A DNA stretch of 64,000 nt from Neoasaia chiangmaiensis (GTDB taxonomy: Bacteria > Pseudomonadota > Alphaproteobacteria > Acetobacterales > Acetobacteraceae). The stretch is taken from the NCBI RefSeq assembly GCF_002005465.1, contig NZ_CP014691.1, positions 1,612,001 through 1,676,000 of the forward strand. Direction: 5' to 3'. Both the position numbers and the translations under genes were made by a program. The notes under the pieces are model-generated. The model saw only the letters and a program-made list of their open reading frames with translations, was not told the origin of the DNA and ran no database searches. Positions 27,945-37,678 of this stretch are shown here, piece by piece (position 1 is the first letter of the stretch; each line of letters begins with the position of its first letter).

Positions 27945-30900
27945 CTATCTCGCTTCTGTAGATAAGAATTCGCCATACAACGCAGCAAGATCGCGCGCCT
28001 GATCGACCGATGTCCGAAGCTTCGATACAGGCGGTGGAGAAACACGAAAACGCGCCGGATCGTTGTCGATCCGACCAAGAATGTCTCGTAATCCGTCAGC
28101 TGTCGATACATCGACGTGGAACCCGTTAACACCATCATCTATAACGTCACCTATGGCTCCTCGCTGAGATGCCACCACCCAGCAACCGCAAAGCGCTGCC
28201 TCCCGTGTTACAAGACCAAAACTCTCCGGCCAGATAGATGGCGCCAGCAGGACGTCGATTTCCGCATACAAGGCTGTCACATCATTTTGCGGAGCCTTGC
28301 CGCGAAAGCTGACGGGCGTTGTGCCGAAATGCGCATGTCGCTCGTCGCCAGCAGACATCGCATGATCGATCGCCAACAACTCAAGATTGGCAAAACCGCC
28401 CTGCTGAAGCGCGATCTCGACCAGATCCCAACCCTTATGACGCGCCAAACCGCCGATGAAACCCAGACGGACCCGCCCTCCCGCCTCCCGTTTACGGGGC
28501 GCAGGTTCAAGCGGTGTAACACCATTTTCAATCACCCGAACATTGGGCACACCACATCGACGGTAAAGCGCGCCAAATGATTCAGAGACAGCCAGCACGG
28601 CGCTTGCCCCGAAAAGCGCAGGACGCAATCGTTCCATTCGCGCATGTGCCGCAGCACCACAATGGGCGATCGTGGCGAAGGGATCAGCGTAATCGTAAAG
28701 GCGTGCATGGCCCAGCTGATCAATTACAAACTGTTGGTCAGAAATCCACCATGCGTCGTGCACGGTAATACAATAGGGAATTCCACGTACCCGCGTGGCC
28801 TCCACAATACCGATGGTCAAACGTTGGATGCAATGGAAGTGCACGAGATCCGGACGCATGCGGTCAAGCGTAGCTTCGAACTGCGCAACCATTTCGGGAT
28901 CGTCCGCGATGGCGTCCTTGTCCGGCACATCCAGCGCACCGACCGATGTGACGGCAATGCCATCCTGCACATGAAAGAGCGCTTGATGTGGCGTGCCATC
29001 GATCAGCGATGAAAAGACCTCGAGATGAAAGCGCTCACCTTCAAGACGTCTGAGATCACACATATTATCGTGAACGACACGGGTCGCACCACCGATCGCC
29101 TGCGGCGGGTAGAAAACATTCACGACCAGTGTTTTCAAGGGTGTGACCGTAGCGGGCCTTTGAACGTGAGGCACTACGCTCTTCGCAATAGCCTGACACG
29201 CCTGAGCCATCTGCGCAGGTCCATACAACGCAAAAGCCTGCTCCCGTGCTGTATCGCCGATCCGACGCCGCAAGGCTACGTCGCGCACCAGACGGTCCAG
29301 TGCAGAAACCCATTCCTGCATGGAACCCGCAAACAAAGCCGTTTCCTGATCACGCGCTACCGCACGATATCCGGCCGTATCGCTAAGAACGGACGGAATT
29401 CCGAACATTGCCGCCTCAAGCCACTTGATGCCACTTTTGGTATCCGTCACAACCGAAGGCGAAAGCAACGCAAGATTGATGTCGGCCGAAGCCAGAAGCG
29501 ACCAATAACTCTGAACATCCTCGAGAACCGGCAGAAGCGTGATGTTGTCTCTCACAGTGTGAAGGCGGCTCGTTTCGGCAAGCGCCCCGATAATGCAGAT
29601 TCTCACCCGCTTGCCGTGGCGCTTGGCGATCTCGATCAGTGCTGGCTCAAGTAGTACTTCAATATCCTCGCGATGCGCCTTGGTATTGCTCCCATAAAAA
29701 ATGGTTATCGGTGCACCGTTCGGCTTCGGTGGGCGTTGTTCAAAAGCACGGACAGCCGATAAATGAGCATCACCCAGACCGTTGGGCAGAACAAAAACCT
29801 GCCCGTTCGGCAAAAAGGGCCGCATCAACGCAGCCAATGGCTCGGTCGATGCAATACCATGCGCACAAAGCGCCATGGCCTTGGCGAATAGAGGTGCTCC
29901 GAGCGCGAGCCCATAATACGTATCCAAGGTAATCGTGCCGCCATAGGACTCGAAGGCTTCAGGATAATGTTCAGACGCAAATATAGGGTCGTCGATATCG
30001 TAGAATGTTGCCATGCCCAGGGCACGCGCGAGGAGGATGGCGCGAACCGTGTCGGGGTAGGCAGGAACCCGGAAGAAAATCGCAGTATCGAACGTACCTG
30101 CCGTAGCCAGGAAAGTCGGCAATTCGCTTTGAAGATCGAATATGCGAACTGAATAACCTGCTCGTTCAAGTTGTTCACGACGCTGCGTGACGCGATAGAA
30201 ATAGCATTGGAGCGGATATTTCAGGGTGATAATTGCGACACTTCGGATGCAAGGAAGCCGCTCCACAGGCGACGGCTCAATCTGTGGCAGCGTGTCCAAA
30301 AACGTCGAGATGAGCCCGCGCCCTTCGGCGACCTGCCCTTTCCGCGCCGCCGCCATGGCTTGCCGCCAAACACTATGAAACTGCTGTGTCTCAAGCTTTT
30401 CAGCGCGCTGGCGCAAAGCCATATCACCAGGCCAGCGCCTTACACCTTCCTGAATACGAACCCGTGCGACATCGAAAAGACCGAGTCTCTCCAGACATTC
30501 GGTTAAAAGAAGATATATCCGGGCGTCAGCATCACCATGATCGACCAATTCCATCAGCAACGATAGAGCCGCCGAATTCATCTCACGGTCGATATTGCAA
30601 CATATCAGGGCGCGCGTATTGGCCGCAAAATCTGGCACGGCCACACGTATGCGTTCGCGAAGACGAAGCGCACCGTCGCGCTCTTCCCTGTCGGCGCTTC
30701 GCTCTCCCTTTGCAGCAACAGCATTAAGAAAACGTGCATTGACACGACTTGGCGTGATGAAATCGCTTCGATCACCCAGTAAGCCGGCGATCAGGTCGTC
30801 CACCATGACCCTTGCAGAACATTTGGCAGGATCGGGATCGCTCAGCGCACGAAACATCACAAGATCGATACCGTCGATCTTCAAAATATCGTCACCAAGC

Positions 30901-31652
30901 AGCCCCTGCAACCATCGAGCCTCGTTGGGTGGCGCGTGATGCAACGTGCCGACGCGCAACCAATGCCGATACGCATTGCCGACGCTGAACGGCATATCAT
31001 TCAGCGTATGCGCGCGATAGAAATCCGGATCGAATCTTTCCCTTAGGCTAAAAGAAAACCCCTGCTCGATCCCACGCTCGCAAAAATGCCGAACCAAAGC
31101 AGCCGGATCGACATCGCCAATATCGGCCCGCACGCTCGGATTGATCTGCCAATACGCCCAAGGGTCGAAAAAACCTAGCGCCTGCCCGGAGAAACCGAGC
31201 GCACACCAATCCGCATATATCGCATCATCAACCCACTTCGGTCTTGAAAATTCCTTCTCCCTTTCATCAAGCCGCTGCTTCTGGCTTCGTATCTCGGCCG
31301 CACCCAGTTCAGCATCACCCGCCGCGCGACCAGCTTCGACGAATGCCTCGATACTGGCCTTCGTATCTCCTTTGAGCACAAGAAGGTTTGCCAGTTGCCA
31401 CCATGGGTCGACGTCCTGCGGCGTCAGGCGGGTTGCCTGTCGATAAGCCGCTTCCGCTTCGTCAAGGTCGCCATGTTCCTTACAGGCATGACCAAGCTGC
31501 ACCCAAATGGCCGCGCGCGACGGATCGAGCCTTAAAGCGGATCTATACGCACGCGCGGCGTTAACCCATTCCCGCGCCCGATTGTATTGATCGCCTTCCC
31601 GAACGTATCGCCGGATCGGAGCAAGGAAGCGGAAAGGCCGAAAAACCGTCAT
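27945..31652 (-). CDS. TPR protein with two GT4-type glycosyltransferase domains
   Basis: A 1235-residue protein. TPR units occupy about residues 15-105 (WVNAARAYRSALRLDPS, DLDEAEAAYRQATRLTPQD). An FDPDFYRAHTL...AYRHWLRVGTL module lies near 207. A first GT4-like domain starts near 469 (VAIITLKYPLQCYFYR, later IFYGSNTKAHREDIEVLLEP). A second begins near 834 (LVVNVFYPPQAIGGATRV) with VHFHCIQRL, TVHDAWWISD, GGLARHKGWD and LLAPSIWPESFGLVTREA. The second domain closely matches the C-terminus of the upstream giant gene. The ATG overlaps that gene's stop. Likely a cytoplasmic enzyme of polysaccharide assembly. Confidence 0.85.
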   Translation of the reverse strand: MTVFRPFRFLAPIRRYVREGDQYNRAREWVNAARAYRSALRLDPSRAAIWVQLGHACKEHGDLDEAEAAYRQATRLTPQDVDPWWQLANLLVLKGDTKASIEAFVEAGRAAGDAELGAAEIRSQKQRLDEREKEFSRPKWVDDAIYADWCALGFSGQALGFFDPWAYWQINPSVRADIGDVDPAALVRHFCERGIEQGFSFSLRERFDPDFYRAHTLNDMPFSVGNAYRHWLRVGTLHHAPPNEARWLQGLLGDDILKIDGIDLVMFRALSDPDPAKCSARVMVDDLIAGLLGDRSDFITPSRVNARFLNAVAAKGERSADREERDGALRLRERIRVAVPDFAANTRALICCNIDREMNSAALSLLMELVDHGDADARIYLLLTECLERLGLFDVARVRIQEGVRRWPGDMALRQRAEKLETQQFHSVWRQAMAAARKGQVAEGRGLISTFLDTLPQIEPSPVERLPCIRSVAIITLKYPLQCYFYRVTQRREQLERAGYSVRIFDLQSELPTFLATAGTFDTAIFFRVPAYPDTVRAILLARALGMATFYDIDDPIFASEHYPEAFESYGGTITLDTYYGLALGAPLFAKAMALCAHGIASTEPLAALMRPFLPNGQVFVLPNGLGDAHLSAVRAFEQRPPKPNGAPITIFYGSNTKAHREDIEVLLEPALIEIAKRHGKRVRICIIGALAETSRLHTVRDNITLLPVLEDVQSYWSLLASADINLALLSPSVVTDTKSGIKWLEAAMFGIPSVLSDTAGYRAVARDQETALFAGSMQEWVSALDRLVRDVALRRRIGDTAREQAFALYGPAQMAQACQAIAKSVVPHVQRPATVTPLKTLVVNVFYPPQAIGGATRVVHDNMCDLRRLEGERFHLEVFSSLIDGTPHQALFHVQDGIAVTSVGALDVPDKDAIADDPEMVAQFEATLDRMRPDLVHFHCIQRLTIGIVEATRVRGIPYCITVHDAWWISDQQFVIDQLGHARLYDYADPFATIAHCGAAAHARMERLRPALFGASAVLAVSESFGALYRRCGVPNVRVIENGVTPLEPAPRKREAGGRVRLGFIGGLARHKGWDLVEIALQQGGFANLELLAIDHAMSAGDERHAHFGTTPVSFRGKAPQNDVTALYAEIDVLLAPSIWPESFGLVTREAALCGCWVVASQRGAIGDVIDDGVNGFHVDVSTADGLRDILGRIDNDPARFRVSPPPVSKLRTSVDQARDLAALYGEFLSTEAR

Positions 31653-34600
31653 GATCGAGCAAGCAAATCCCGATAAAGCTTCAAAAGATCGCGTGCCTGA
31701 TCGTCCGAACCACGGGACGGTCCCGATCGGTCCGGTGGCGACTGACGAAATCTCTCCGGGTCGGCGTCAATGACCTCAAACGCCCGAACCAGATCAGCAG
31801 GGGACAATGTGTCGATGACGAAACCGGTCTCACCATCAACAATGTCCGTACCCATTGCACCCTGATCACTTGCAATCACCCATAGGCCGCATTGGGCCGC
31901 TTCCCGTGAAACAAGCCCAAAGCTTTCCGGCCACGTCGATGGCGCCAGCAGAGCGTCCATATCCTGATAAAGAGACGTAATCTTCTCCGCCGGGACCTTA
32001 CCTCTGATCGTAACCGGTGTTGTTCCCCAAACAGTTTGCAGTGGCGCGCCCGGGTCACGAGCATGATCGAGAATTGTCAGAGAGAGATTCGAGAAGCGTC
32101 GTGAACGCAACGCCGCCTCGATCAGATAAGCACCCTTATGGTGCTGCAAGCCACCGATATGACCCAGTCGCACACGCGGCCCGGCAACCGTCCGCTGCAT
32201 GGACGCCAGTGGCGACACGCCATTGGCGATTGTCGTGACCTCCAGCCCGGCTTTCCGGTAAATCTCCGCGAAAGGCTCGGAAACAGACAGACGGCGCACC
32301 GCCCCTTTCAAAGCGGAACGCATTCGGGCGGCGCGTTCCAGACTGCGCGGCAAACCGATCCGGTGTGAATAAGGCTGCTCGGAAGGGTCACGCCCGATAT
32401 CTGCGCTCTGGCCGTCTTCCTGAACCAAAAACGGAAAATCCGAGAGCCACCACGCATCGTGGATCGTCACGATATAAGGCACACCTCGCTTTCGGCATGC
32501 CTCGGCCACAGCCACGGAAAGACGCGGGAGACAATGGATATGCACCAGATCGGGCTTAAATAGATCAATGACCCGACCGGCGTGCAAATCAACCTCCGAA
32601 TTGTAGGTCCGCCAGTCCATGTCGATTTCCTGCGGTGTCGCAATGCGGAAAACCGGCACACCGCGCCATTCGTCAAAACGCGTTACACCCCGATGGGCAT
32701 TTTCGTCGTCGGACGCCAGCAATGCGAACTCGTAATCTTCCGATGCATGGTCGATCAGATAATCGAGATTGTCAGCCAATACACGCGTCGCGCCACCAAT
32801 TGTCTGCGGCGGCGCAAACACATTGGCGAGCAGGACACGTGGGCGTGGCTTGACATCGGATAAAGCACGTAATGGCAGCCACGTCGGCGATTCCATCGCC
32901 AACTTCTCCTCCAGTTCACGACGCAATGCTGGATCATCACCCCGGACGTCAGACAACCGGTCAGCCACGGCCACTCGCAATTCCTTTAAGGAAGCAACAA
33001 TATGCTCACCACCAAAAAGGGGCGCGTCGATCAATGCGATGGTCGGGACACCGTGCCACGCCGCTTCGTCCCGCAAAGAACGCTGATCACGCGGCTGATG
33101 ACGTATGTCGAGCGCCAGAACGCATTGACCCAATGCCGCGAGCCGCTGGTCGAATGTCAGGAAATTATCGAGCCGCTCGATACGCTTCTCCAACCCTAAT
33201 GGCAGGGGCAACGTAGGGTCCGCGCCTTCGAGTAGAAGCGTTACGTCCGGATGTTCGCGCAATATGACGCCTAGCTGCGCAAGCACAGTCTTCTGATCGA
33301 AGCGCAACGCATAGGGAGATTGTTCATCAGGTGCAGACTGCTCCGCCAACCTTCCGGTCAACGCACAGAATATCCGCCTAGCACCACCAGCGTTGAAATA
33401 GAGATCGCGAACATCGTCCAGCGCATCCATTAATGCCGAACGTCCCAGATGCGGCTGCACACCCAAAGTATTGAAACTGCTGACCAGAGCCGGAGTGGTC
33501 AGAATGCTCTCGTCACACAGGCATGCCGCATAGATCGAACGCAATGTCGTGCCAACCTCGCGACCATCCCGCGCCAGAAGGAAATTGCTCCAGGCCTGAT
33601 CGGAAAGATCCGGCCCGTTTTCAGTCCTACCAAGTGGCCCCGCCCAGAAAACGCGGCGCACACCCGCCGCACCTGCGGTCAACAAAACATCAATGACCTG
33701 GGAGTCGATTTCCACTTCGTGAAAGACCGCAACAGACGCACCCGGCAGACTCTCAGTAAAAAGATCCAGTTGCTCACGCGAGAAAACCATGATGCGTCGT
33801 CCGTCTTTGCCGGACTTACGCAACAAGGCTTCCCAACGCGTTCGTTCGGTTATGACGCTTCCTGAAAGAATGAGGATCGGGCCACCTTCATGAGCGAGTC
33901 GCACGTCCCGTGGAATACCAATGCTAGCCATCTGTTGGACAAACAGCTTGAGGAAACGCTTGAAACGCGTATCGGGATGCGCTTTCGCACGAAGGTCCTT
34001 TTTAGGCAGCACATCATAGGAACTGGCGGCCTGGGAATCGAACCATGTCTGGAAGAGAACCTGACGAGCCTCGCGCCAGGGCTGGGTATCCTTCCAGATT
34101 AAACGGGCCGCCTTCAGGTATTTGAGGCCAGCCTCAAACGAACCCAAAGCAGCCGCAATACGCACGCAATTCAGATAACTCCAGCGATTGGGCGTATCCG
34201 TTTCAAGCGAGCGACTGAAAGCAGCAAGAGCCTGCTGTGGGGCGGCGCGGCCTTGATAAAAATCCCCAAGAGTATGCCAGACCAATCCACGACCCGGTTC
34301 AAGGCGGGTAGCTTCCAGAAGTGACGTCTCCGCAATATGGTACTGACCGGTCGCCGCCGCACGCCCAGCACGCGCTATCCACAGATCCGCACCGCCAACA
34401 CCTTCGACCAGTTCTCCATGGCCCGGTTCCGCACTGTCCAGAAAGGCCTCAAGCAGTTCCACGCGCGTCGCGGTCCGAAAACGGTTCGGCTCCCGCCTCT
34501 GCATGACCTCCCATCGGAACGCACGCGGAAAATCCCGCTGTCCGATCAGCGCCTGCAAAACCGCCTCCTCTGATGGCGCGCGATCAAGCAGGCTGCCGGT

Positions 34601-37237
34601 CGACAACCAATGCCGATACGCGTCGACATCACCAAGATCCGCAACATCCGGATATCGGCTGCGATAGAATTGCGGGTCGAACTCTGTCGCGAGGGACAGC
34701 GGCGCCAAGCGTTCAATGCCACGTTCCGCCAGCGCAAGCGCAGCTTCGGCAACGTTCCGTGCCGGTTTACACCACTCGAAATTAAGCGCGTTGAATTCCT
34801 GCAAATCTATCTTGTGCAGCCAAGGCCCGCTGATCACGTCGTAACGATGCAACAGGATCACACGCGCCGGCGCCCCCTCGGCGTGCTGCTGCTGCTCTTC
34901 CGGCGTCAAAACGATAGTGCCGTTTTCGACGAGATCTTCGAATGCCGCATCGATCGCGCCAAAACTGTACAGATAAGGCCGTCCCGCCGCGCGACCGACA
35001 TTCTTGTAATGCTCCGCCGCACGCCATGCGCATGGCTCAAGTACAGGAAGATCGGGGTTCGCCATGAAATACGCACCGGCATCAAATCCCGGCGGCATCT
35101 CCTGCATGAGCGTGCGATACTCTGCGCGCATCGCCGCTTCCGAACCATAACGGCCGACAAGCCTGCCATGTGTCAGATAATGATCTTCAAGCGCGCGATC
35201 ATTGGGCAGGGCATGCAGATCGCGATAGAAACGGCGGTAGAAAGCGGGATCGAAACTCTCGTCTCCACCGCGTCGCGCTTCCTTTACCTGATGCCTGACC
35301 AATGCATCGAGCCGGGCATGACGATGCGGGTCGCGATCCGGCCGCATCGCCTCTCGCGCCAGACGAGACGCCGCGATCGAGCCAGGAATCCAATAGTCTT
35401 CGTCACGCGCCCGCGCATGGATTTGCTCATCCGTCATCTCCGGCGCGATGAGGACGACACTGCGGGTCTTCTCGCTGACCGCATCAATCTCGTAGACGTC
35501 ACTCAACATCTGCTCGATCGTTGTGGCATTCGGATTCACGAACCGATCAATCAGCGGCGTCGTGAATTCCGACCAGAAGCCAGCTGCCGCCATCCAAAGG
35601 AAGACGATATCCGATGGATCCGACGCAACTGTCGCCAGAATTTGATGAGATGGATGATGCGGATCTTCCGCTTTTCCAACCTCATAGACCGGAACGGTCT
35701 TGCCCCCCCGTTGCTCAAACCCAAGCAGTGGACCATAAAGCGGATGCTTGAAGAACATTTCCAGCCAGGCAAAGCTTTCCTTCAGTATAGGAGGAAGAAC
35801 GGCCTCACTTAACAAAGGTGCGTCCTGGAATATCACATGCGGAAGTGCCGTCTGGCTGTTGCCACTGTAGTTTCCATTCGTGGCAATGCAATGAAAATGA
35901 ATGAGCGGAAGCGAACCGCCCAAATCGTCCAGCCCTTCCTGCAAAAAGAAGGTGTTGAGATCTCGAACAACTGTGCCGGAATAACCAACATCGCTGACAT
36001 GAACACTACGATGACCGAAAAAACCAGCATCGCGCAAATAATTGAGTGCATCCCGCCGCTTGGCCATTAGCGCAAGCCGAATTTCTTCTGTCAGCCCTGC
36101 ATCGACATATGCATCCAAAACAGTGAATGTGTCGGTTTTCGAATGATAGATACGATCGGGGTCAAGCGTCGGCGGTGTCGCCTCAATCCCCATGATGGTC
36201 GATAGCTGTCGAGGCGTCGCCTTACCAAGATGCAGCCAGAACGCATGCCCGATAGACTGCAGCAACCATTCACTTTGGAAATTGACATTGAGCCAGCACG
36301 TCGTCGCACGGCTCAGGAAAAGATCCTCTGTAGACATCGGCGAAAAAAATCGCGCGAAAAGCGGCAAATTCCACTGCTCGAGAACCTTGTGCAACAGGCA
36401 GCCGTCGCGACTGAGGAAAAACAGCTTGTCCGTGCCATCGCTTTGCGCATGCAACATGAGCTGTGCAAGAAACAGCTTCGACAGATCGCCGACTTCCTTG
36501 TGAATGTCCGGCCGACGACCATAATCCGGGCGCTCAATCTTCAATAGCGCGGCATGCGCCACGTGAATCGCCTCGGCACCGAGGCTCAACGGCATGGCGA
36601 CATCCGAATGCGTATTGTCGCCGACATGAAGCGCATCGTCTGCCGATACGCCCATTGCCTTCCAGACATGTCCGAAGAGATTACCCGAGTGTTTGGTCAG
36701 ATTCTCGTCAGCAGACACGAAAACCCGATCGAAGTAAGACAGCAATTCCGCTTTTTCGAGAATTTCCCGAATCTGTTCTCCAGAGAAATACATGTCGGAG
36801 ACAGCAACAATGCGTTTCCCCGCCCGACGTAGCGCGGTCAGCATCTCAGCAGCACCGTCAACCGCGTAGAGATTTTGCCGGTCGATTTCGAACTCAAAAG
36901 CTGCCACCCGATGCGCCAGCGCCGTACTGCGTTCGGAATGACCCAGCCGCGCCGCAAAAAGCCGCGCCCACACATCTTCCAGACTCGGCTCTTCAATACG
37001 CACGTGCGCAGCCGTCTTCATTGCGTCCGTCGTCGCATAACGGGTGAGCGTCAGCGCGCCCGGCGCTTCCTTGCCGAACTGCCCCAGCAGGCTCAACGCA
37101 AAGGCACTGGCGAGGTCGTGAACCTCATTGACATTCAGATAGCGGCGGTAAACCAGCGTATCGAATACGTCGAACGACACCAGGTTCTGTTCGATTTCAA
37201 GCGTTTCGATTTCACACAAGCGGGAAATAGTCGTCAT
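31649..37237 (-). CDS. Giant HAD-TPR-GT4 fusion protein
   Basis: About 1862 residues from the ATG at 37237. A longer in-frame start at 37414 would overlap the upstream TPR gene by 125 bp and is unlikely. Residues about 15-225 form a HAD-type domain of the COG5610 kind (SFDVFDTLVYRR, VSDMYFSG, HVGDNTHSDV), followed by its usual extension to about 640. FDPAFYRRFYRDL and FDAGAYFMANPDLP modules lie near 660 and 720, and FDPQFYRSRYPDVADL near 850. TPR-like helices cover about 940-1020. A degenerate glycosyltransferase-like region spans about 1115-1450. An intact-looking GT4 begins near 1469 (VLLANVFAPPQTIGGATRV, IHDAWWLSD, LLAPSTWPESFGLVSREA). Confidence 0.82.
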   Translation of the reverse strand: MTTISRLCEIETLEIEQNLVSFDVFDTLVYRRYLNVNEVHDLASAFALSLLGQFGKEAPGALTLTRYATTDAMKTAAHVRIEEPSLEDVWARLFAARLGHSERSTALAHRVAAFEFEIDRQNLYAVDGAAEMLTALRRAGKRIVAVSDMYFSGEQIREILEKAELLSYFDRVFVSADENLTKHSGNLFGHVWKAMGVSADDALHVGDNTHSDVAMPLSLGAEAIHVAHAALLKIERPDYGRRPDIHKEVGDLSKLFLAQLMLHAQSDGTDKLFFLSRDGCLLHKVLEQWNLPLFARFFSPMSTEDLFLSRATTCWLNVNFQSEWLLQSIGHAFWLHLGKATPRQLSTIMGIEATPPTLDPDRIYHSKTDTFTVLDAYVDAGLTEEIRLALMAKRRDALNYLRDAGFFGHRSVHVSDVGYSGTVVRDLNTFFLQEGLDDLGGSLPLIHFHCIATNGNYSGNSQTALPHVIFQDAPLLSEAVLPPILKESFAWLEMFFKHPLYGPLLGFEQRGGKTVPVYEVGKAEDPHHPSHQILATVASDPSDIVFLWMAAAGFWSEFTTPLIDRFVNPNATTIEQMLSDVYEIDAVSEKTRSVVLIAPEMTDEQIHARARDEDYWIPGSIAASRLAREAMRPDRDPHRHARLDALVRHQVKEARRGGDESFDPAFYRRFYRDLHALPNDRALEDHYLTHGRLVGRYGSEAAMRAEYRTLMQEMPPGFDAGAYFMANPDLPVLEPCAWRAAEHYKNVGRAAGRPYLYSFGAIDAAFEDLVENGTIVLTPEEQQQHAEGAPARVILLHRYDVISGPWLHKIDLQEFNALNFEWCKPARNVAEAALALAERGIERLAPLSLATEFDPQFYRSRYPDVADLGDVDAYRHWLSTGSLLDRAPSEEAVLQALIGQRDFPRAFRWEVMQRREPNRFRTATRVELLEAFLDSAEPGHGELVEGVGGADLWIARAGRAAATGQYHIAETSLLEATRLEPGRGLVWHTLGDFYQGRAAPQQALAAFSRSLETDTPNRWSYLNCVRIAAALGSFEAGLKYLKAARLIWKDTQPWREARQVLFQTWFDSQAASSYDVLPKKDLRAKAHPDTRFKRFLKLFVQQMASIGIPRDVRLAHEGGPILILSGSVITERTRWEALLRKSGKDGRRIMVFSREQLDLFTESLPGASVAVFHEVEIDSQVIDVLLTAGAAGVRRVFWAGPLGRTENGPDLSDQAWSNFLLARDGREVGTTLRSIYAACLCDESILTTPALVSSFNTLGVQPHLGRSALMDALDDVRDLYFNAGGARRIFCALTGRLAEQSAPDEQSPYALRFDQKTVLAQLGVILREHPDVTLLLEGADPTLPLPLGLEKRIERLDNFLTFDQRLAALGQCVLALDIRHQPRDQRSLRDEAAWHGVPTIALIDAPLFGGEHIVASLKELRVAVADRLSDVRGDDPALRRELEEKLAMESPTWLPLRALSDVKPRPRVLLANVFAPPQTIGGATRVLADNLDYLIDHASEDYEFALLASDDENAHRGVTRFDEWRGVPVFRIATPQEIDMDWRTYNSEVDLHAGRVIDLFKPDLVHIHCLPRLSVAVAEACRKRGVPYIVTIHDAWWLSDFPFLVQEDGQSADIGRDPSEQPYSHRIGLPRSLERAARMRSALKGAVRRLSVSEPFAEIYRKAGLEVTTIANGVSPLASMQRTVAGPRVRLGHIGGLQHHKGAYLIEAALRSRRFSNLSLTILDHARDPGAPLQTVWGTTPVTIRGKVPAEKITSLYQDMDALLAPSTWPESFGLVSREAAQCGLWVIASDQGAMGTDIVDGETGFVIDTLSPADLVRAFEVIDADPERFRQSPPDRSGPSRGSDDQARDLLKLYRDLLARS

Positions 37238-37289
37238 CGTTTTTTCTTGAGCCACTTTCGCGGAGAATTTTGGAAACGAAACGGCGCGT

Positions 37290-37667
37290 TCAGCCGTGGT
37301 CGAGATAGGATGGGTCGACAACAGTCTGCGCAAGCGACGGATCGAGTCGATAAGCCTGCTTGTAGGCCTCTCGGGCCTCTTCCCGTCGTTCGGCAAGCTT
37401 GAGGGCATGACCAAGCTGAATAAAGCTGTCAGCGTCAGTCGAATTCAGCGCAATCGCTCGTCGGTATGCGAGTTCCGCGTCATGAAGATAACCAGATTCC
37501 TTGAGCGCATGACCATATTGCACCCAGATGGCAGGCCGGTCTGGAATATGATTGATCGCTGCACGATAGCCCAGAGCCGCCTGTGCCCAGTCGCGCCGAT
37601 CGCGTGCCTGATCTGCATGACGCATAAGCGTGCGCAATTTCGGACGTAATTTGAATGGAAAGATCAT
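37290..37667 (-). CDS. Small TPR-only protein
   Basis: A 125-residue protein made almost entirely of three TPR units (AQAALGYRAAINHIPDRPAI, YLHDAELAYRRAIALNSTD, REEAREAYKQAYRLDPS). It starts with FPFKLRPKLRTLMRHADQARDRRDW, very like the first residues of the 1235-residue protein (FRPFRFLAPIRRYVREGDQYNRAREW). It may be a detached N-terminal module or a scaffold for its neighbours. It lies 11 bp after the GT2 gene and 52 bp before the giant gene, on the same strand. Confidence 0.82.
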   Translation of the reverse strand: MIFPFKLRPKLRTLMRHADQARDRRDWAQAALGYRAAINHIPDRPAIWVQYGHALKESGYLHDAELAYRRAIALNSTDADSFIQLGHALKLAERREEAREAYKQAYRLDPSLAQTVVDPSYLDHG

Positions 37668-37678
37668 GTTTGACGCAA

